This document shows positions 61,014 through 64,000 of a stretch of 64,000 bases of DNA, in pieces. The position numbers and the translations under genes were made by a program. This DNA is from Clostridia bacterium (GTDB lineage Bacteria; Bacillota; Clostridia; Christensenellales; Borkfalkiaceae): positions 8,647-72,646 of the forward strand of contig CAAGAU010000040.1 in the NCBI GenBank assembly GCA_900767885.1, read 5' to 3'. Under the pieces are notes generated by a model. It was not told the origin of the DNA, searched no databases, and was given only the letters and a program-made list of their open reading frames with translations. Positions within the stretch are counted from its first letter, which is position 1. Each line of letters opens with the position of its first letter.

Positions 61014-61015
61014 TC

Positions 61016-61065
61016 AAGACACACGCAAAAGGAGCGTATAAAACTCCGCTGCGTGTGTCTTTTTC
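61016..61065 (+). terminator. Terminator after the tRNA-like remnant
   Basis: 12-base arms AAGACACACGCA / TGCGTGTGTCTT with an inner GGAG/CTCC pair, followed by TTTT. Confidence 0.8.
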
Positions 61066-61289
61066 TATGCAAAACAGGGGTAAATTGCCGTTTTCGTGGC
61101 AGTTTACCCTTTTTGTTGTTTCTTCGAGTATCGCCGTAGGGATTTGTTCTTCACTCGCTTTGGAAAATCTCAAACCTTTAACGATTGCACAAAAAGGATT
61201 TTTGCACGATAAGGAGCGTATGATTTCTTCTGTCTTAATCAACGAAAAAATGACCGACCGCACTCTTATGAACGCAGTCGGTCGTTTGC
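61066..61289. other. Spacer between the tRNA remnant and the recombinase gene, no gene assigned
   Basis: This 224-base stretch has open frames on both strands, but none with a ribosome site or a recognisable domain. A GACCGAC/GTCGGTC inverted repeat (about 61252-61286) near its end may terminate the recombinase transcript on the minus strand. It probably belongs to the end of the mobile element. Confidence 0.4.
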
Positions 61290-62924
61290 TTATAAAGTTT
61301 CTCTTACTGTTATCCCGCACTCGAACTCGATTTCGATTTCCTTGTTGGACAGCACAGTGATTTTCCTTACAAGGCTTTTGAACATCACTCGGTCGAACTC
61401 TTCAAGTATTTTTCCTGTCTGTAGCAGTTTGGTCACTTCTTCGATTCGGTAAGATGCGAGTTGGACTTTTCCTTGCTCGGACATTATCTCTTCTTTTCTC
61501 ATAAGCAGTTGGTCTATTTTCATTCCGACCTGCTGACTTTGCTGTTCATATTCTTTATCGGTAATCTCTCCGTTGTTCCTTTTCATCAGCAGTTCCATCA
61601 TCTGCTCTTGTAGCTTTTCTATCTCGGCATTCACTTCATTTATCGCTGTCGCACAGGAGTCCGTTATTTCGCTCACGGTCGCACTTTGCAGTTTTTCGAG
61701 TATTCGTTCCTTGTCTCCTATAAGTTCGTTCAATGCCCTTACAAACGCTTTCTCAAAGGCTTCTTCTTTGATAGGTCGGCTCTTGCAGTATTCCGCCCCA
61801 TTGTTTTCGTGTCTTTTGCACACCCATATGTAGTACTTCTTATATTTGTTGTACTGTTGGTGTCTTCGGTAGGTTTCCCCGCATTCGCCGCATACTATCA
61901 TTCCGCTGAACGGATATTTACCTGAAAACTTTCCGCATCCCGTTTCACCTGTACTTCGTAGCGACTGCCTGTTTTGGAACTCTTGCTGTACCATGTCGAA
62001 TGTCTCTTTTGATATGATAGCCGCATGGCTATCTTCCACATACCAGCTCTGCGCGAATCCTTCGTTTTTAATTCGCCTTGGGGATAGAAAGTCTGGAAGG
62101 TATGTTTTTTGCAGGTGGCAATCGCCCTTGTACTTTTCATTTTGCAGTATCGACTTCACCGTGGAAGGATGCCATGTTTCTCTGCCTGACGGCGATGCTA
62201 TACCATCTCGCTCAAGTCCTTCAGCGATTTCTTTCAGACTTTTACCGTCAAGGAACTCCGCATATATCCTTCTGACCGTTATTGCCTCTTCTGGCACTAT
62301 TTTAAGCACCGTCCCTTTCTTGTCTCTCGTATATCCAAGGAAGTGTTTCGTGTTAAGGATCACCTTACCCTCTTGGAATTTTTTCTTGACGCTCCACCTT
62401 ATGTTATTGGATATGCTCCGGCTTTCTTCTTCCGCAAGGCTTGCCATTATCGTAAGAACGAACTCGCTCCGCTCTTGTAGCGTGTCAAGGTTTTCTTTCT
62501 CGAATATGATTCCGATACCGTCCGCTTTCAATTTTCTTGCGGTCTGTACGCAGTCGAGCGTGTTCCTTGCGAATCGGCTGACAGATTTCGTAATTATAAG
62601 GTCTATCTTTCCGTCTTCGCAGTCCTTTATCATTCGTTTGAACTGCACTCGCTTGGTATTCTTGCCACTCAAGCCGGGGTCGGCATAGATGTCAACCATC
62701 GTCCAATCATCATGGCTTGCAATGAGCTTGGTGAAGTGGTCTACCTGTGCCTCGTAACTGCTCTCCTGTTCTTCGTGGTCGGTCGACACTCGTGCATATG
62801 CAGCCACTCGTATTTTAGGCTTTTGTCCCATCGCTACCGACATAGGGTCAAGCCGTTCGACTCTTGTTTTCGCTGGTATAATCGTAATTTTGGGTTTAGT
62901 GTTTGCACAGTTTTCCATTGACAT
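61290..62924 (-). CDS. Large serine recombinase (site-specific integrase/transposase)
   Basis: A 544-residue recombinase. The N-terminal resolvase domain has the nucleophile Ser47 in YARVST and the SRFARN motif; it is followed by the Recombinase domain (GYTRD to about residue 300), a zinc-ribbon with two Cys pairs (CGECG and a later C-x-RHE stretch) and a long C-terminal coiled coil. It moves DNA by double-strand cuts with a 5' phosphoserine link. I chose ATG 62924, with GGGAGG 7 bases upstream, inside the 3' end of the next recombinase gene; ATG 62918 is the alternative. GC content and codon use look lower and less biased than in the housekeeping genes, as expected for acquired DNA. Confidence 0.93.
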   Translation of the reverse strand: MSMENCANTKPKITIIPAKTRVERLDPMSVAMGQKPKIRVAAYARVSTDHEEQESSYEAQVDHFTKLIASHDDWTMVDIYADPGLSGKNTKRVQFKRMIKDCEDGKIDLIITKSVSRFARNTLDCVQTARKLKADGIGIIFEKENLDTLQERSEFVLTIMASLAEEESRSISNNIRWSVKKKFQEGKVILNTKHFLGYTRDKKGTVLKIVPEEAITVRRIYAEFLDGKSLKEIAEGLERDGIASPSGRETWHPSTVKSILQNEKYKGDCHLQKTYLPDFLSPRRIKNEGFAQSWYVEDSHAAIISKETFDMVQQEFQNRQSLRSTGETGCGKFSGKYPFSGMIVCGECGETYRRHQQYNKYKKYYIWVCKRHENNGAEYCKSRPIKEEAFEKAFVRALNELIGDKERILEKLQSATVSEITDSCATAINEVNAEIEKLQEQMMELLMKRNNGEITDKEYEQQSQQVGMKIDQLLMRKEEIMSEQGKVQLASYRIEEVTKLLQTGKILEEFDRVMFKSLVRKITVLSNKEIEIEFECGITVRETL

Positions 62925-63864
62925 TTCCCGCCCTCCCGTTTGTATATTCTTTCGTTGCCTTATATCCATTTTGGAACTCGAATGTAATCGTCCAGTCTTT
63001 TACTGTTGCCTTTACAAGGAACTCCGCCATTTGTTCCGTCAGCTCATCCGATTTCTTATATTTCCCTTTTACCATATCTCTCATTCGTAGATTTTTTATG
63101 AGAGTTTCTTGTTCTTTTATCTTTATAAGTATTTTATCGGTTTCTTCTCGGCATTTACTTTCGGAGATATAACCTTTCGCTCGTAGTTGTCGCAGCTCTT
63201 GCTCGTTGGCAATAAGTTTTCGCAAGACCTCTTCTTGCTCCGTTATGCCGTTCACATCATTATTCGCGTCAAGGCTTTCGTTGTAGGCTTCAATCAGCAA
63301 TCTTGTAACGACTTCGTCTTTGATGTCATGTGATGTGCATTCCTTTACCCCATAAACATCCTTTTTCCGACATGTCCACTTTATACACATATATGGAGTT
63401 CCGTGTGCCGAAGTTTTTCTTTTGAAACTCGTTCCGCACTCTCCGCATATCAGTTTTCCCGATAGCGGATATAACGCAGTAGGTGACCCCCTCGGTCTAT
63501 ATTTATTGCCACGTGCCATCATTATCTCCTGTGCTTTTTGGTAGTCTTCACGCGACACAATCGGTTCGTGATCGTCTTGGATATAATACTTGGGGAGTTC
63601 TCCGTAGTTGTATTTTTGTACTTTCATCACGCTATATGATTTTTGCATAATACTATCCCCGCAGTATTTTTCATTTCGTAACATCCCCGTTATTGTCGAT
63701 TTGCTCCATCGTCCCCCATGCATTGGGGTGTACCCTTCATTTTCGAGAATATGGCATATAGTTCTAAACGAGTTGCCTTGCAGATACAGTTCGAAGATTC
63801 TTTGCACTATGACCGCTTCTTTCTCGTTTATCACTAACCTTCCATCAATCAGTTCATGGCTAAT
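62896..63864 (-). pseudogene. Second large serine recombinase, catalytic domain missing
   Basis: The frame runs from a TTG at 63897, but homologous sequence starts only near 63864 (HELIDGRLVINEKEA, the beginning of the Recombinase domain). Downstream are the Recombinase domain, a zinc ribbon (CGECGTSF and the later C-x-W-x-C) and the coiled coil, all in frame, about 320 residues. The roughly 200-residue resolvase domain with the catalytic Ser is absent, and the 13 residues before the match are unrelated. Either a rearrangement at about 63865 cut the gene, or the catalytic part lies elsewhere. Its end overlaps the next recombinase gene by 29 bases, as in tandem recombinase operons of clostridial mobile elements. 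Confidence 0.78.
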
Positions 63865-63932
63865 TAGTTGGAACAAAAAACGAAAGGAAAAGCACAATCC
63901 AGACGGTATCAGCGGCAGGCTACAAGAATAAA

Positions 63933-63961
63933 TTGTGATTTCACAAGATTGGTGCTATAAT
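63933..63961 (+). promoter_or_regulatory. Outward promoter with a dyad over the -35 box
   Basis: TTGTGA (63933-63938), 17-base spacer and perfect TATAAT (63956-63961), firing out of the window. TTGTGA-TT-TCACAA (63933-63946) is a 6-bp-arm dyad covering the -35. A CCGGGGC/GCCCCGG hairpin (63978-63995) lies in the leader. Confidence 0.5.
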
Positions 63962-64000
63962 AAGAGAAAAGTTCCTGCCGGGGCAGCCGCCCCGGTGGTA

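Larger units (their letters stand above)
61290..64000. mobile_element. End of an integrative mobile element (tandem serine recombinases)
   Basis: The right end of the window carries two overlapping large serine recombinase genes next to a tRNA with a duplicated 3' end, and has visibly lower GC than the rest. The element continues past the window, so its type and cargo cannot be given. The left boundary may be the repeat at 60993-61014 or lie between it and 61289. Confidence 0.65.

Noticed and set aside
60838..61320. 160-residue open frame on the minus strand across the tRNA
   Set aside because: It contains the VHPTGIEPATVR type of sequence that is a known artefact of translating the antisense strand of a tRNA gene.
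1..64000. CRISPR arrays, rRNA genes, origin-like DnaA box clusters
   Set aside because: I saw no regularly spaced direct repeats, no rRNA sequence and no cluster of DnaA boxes.

Overview
The window is a chromosomal piece of a low-to-mid GC Bacillota, most likely an uncultured anaerobic gut or rumen member of the Clostridia. The evidence is the Gram-positive gene order rpsB-tsf-pyrH-frr-uppS-cdsA-dxr-rseP, Veg, YitT, HPr kinase, a PyrR-type attenuator, pyruvate formate-lyase with its activase, and many Sec or lipoprotein-anchored surface proteins. Assignment below class level is not possible from the sequence alone. Start codons were re-chosen from Shine-Dalgarno sites where the longest frame was clearly too long.

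Region 1 (1-17417) is a glycan-use locus. It holds two sugar ABC permease genes (the first cut by the window edge), three very large secreted proteins or lipoproteins (Ig-like, DUF4838, Big_2), an ADP-ribosylglycohydrolase-family enzyme, a GH2 enzyme, a GH38 alpha-mannosidase, a convergent AraC regulator, a CE15-like esterase and an SGNH esterase. The substrate cannot be named; a mannose-containing, esterified glycan is the best guess. A YitT membrane protein and a metallophosphoesterase lipoprotein follow.

Region 2 (20299-23894) is a pyrimidine-salvage island. A strong promoter and a PyrR-type attenuator precede a uracil permease, followed by two uracil phosphoribosyltransferase paralogues that flank a DUF523 (thiouracil desulfidase-type) gene. 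This reads as a possible uracil/thiouracil scavenging unit and is the most interesting functional association here.

Region 3 (24116-38502) has a repeat-built lipoprotein, murG, a tightly overlapping run glpK-lipase-cca-uvrC-hprK, a HIT protein, a hypothetical protein and pflB-pflA. Region 4 (38637-43311) is the str operon rpsL-rpsG-fusA-tuf, with an Arg at S12 position 88, a long S12-S7 spacer and an inserted Cys-containing loop in EF-Tu. Region 5 (43387-45895) has an AEC transporter with a predicted leaderless mRNA, two zinc-ribbon proteins (one extremely acidic) and Veg.

Region 6 (45983-53375, minus strand) is rseP-dxr-cdsA-uppS-frr, then pyrH and tsf-rpsB. Region 7 (53426-60644) has a galactokinase, an XRE regulator, clpB translationally coupled to a ribbon-helix-helix protein, and an unusually short alanyl-tRNA synthetase. 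Region 8 (60722-64000) has tRNA-Arg(CCG), a tRNA-like remnant repeating its 3' end, and the edge of a mobile element with two tandem large serine recombinase genes, one of which has lost its catalytic domain.
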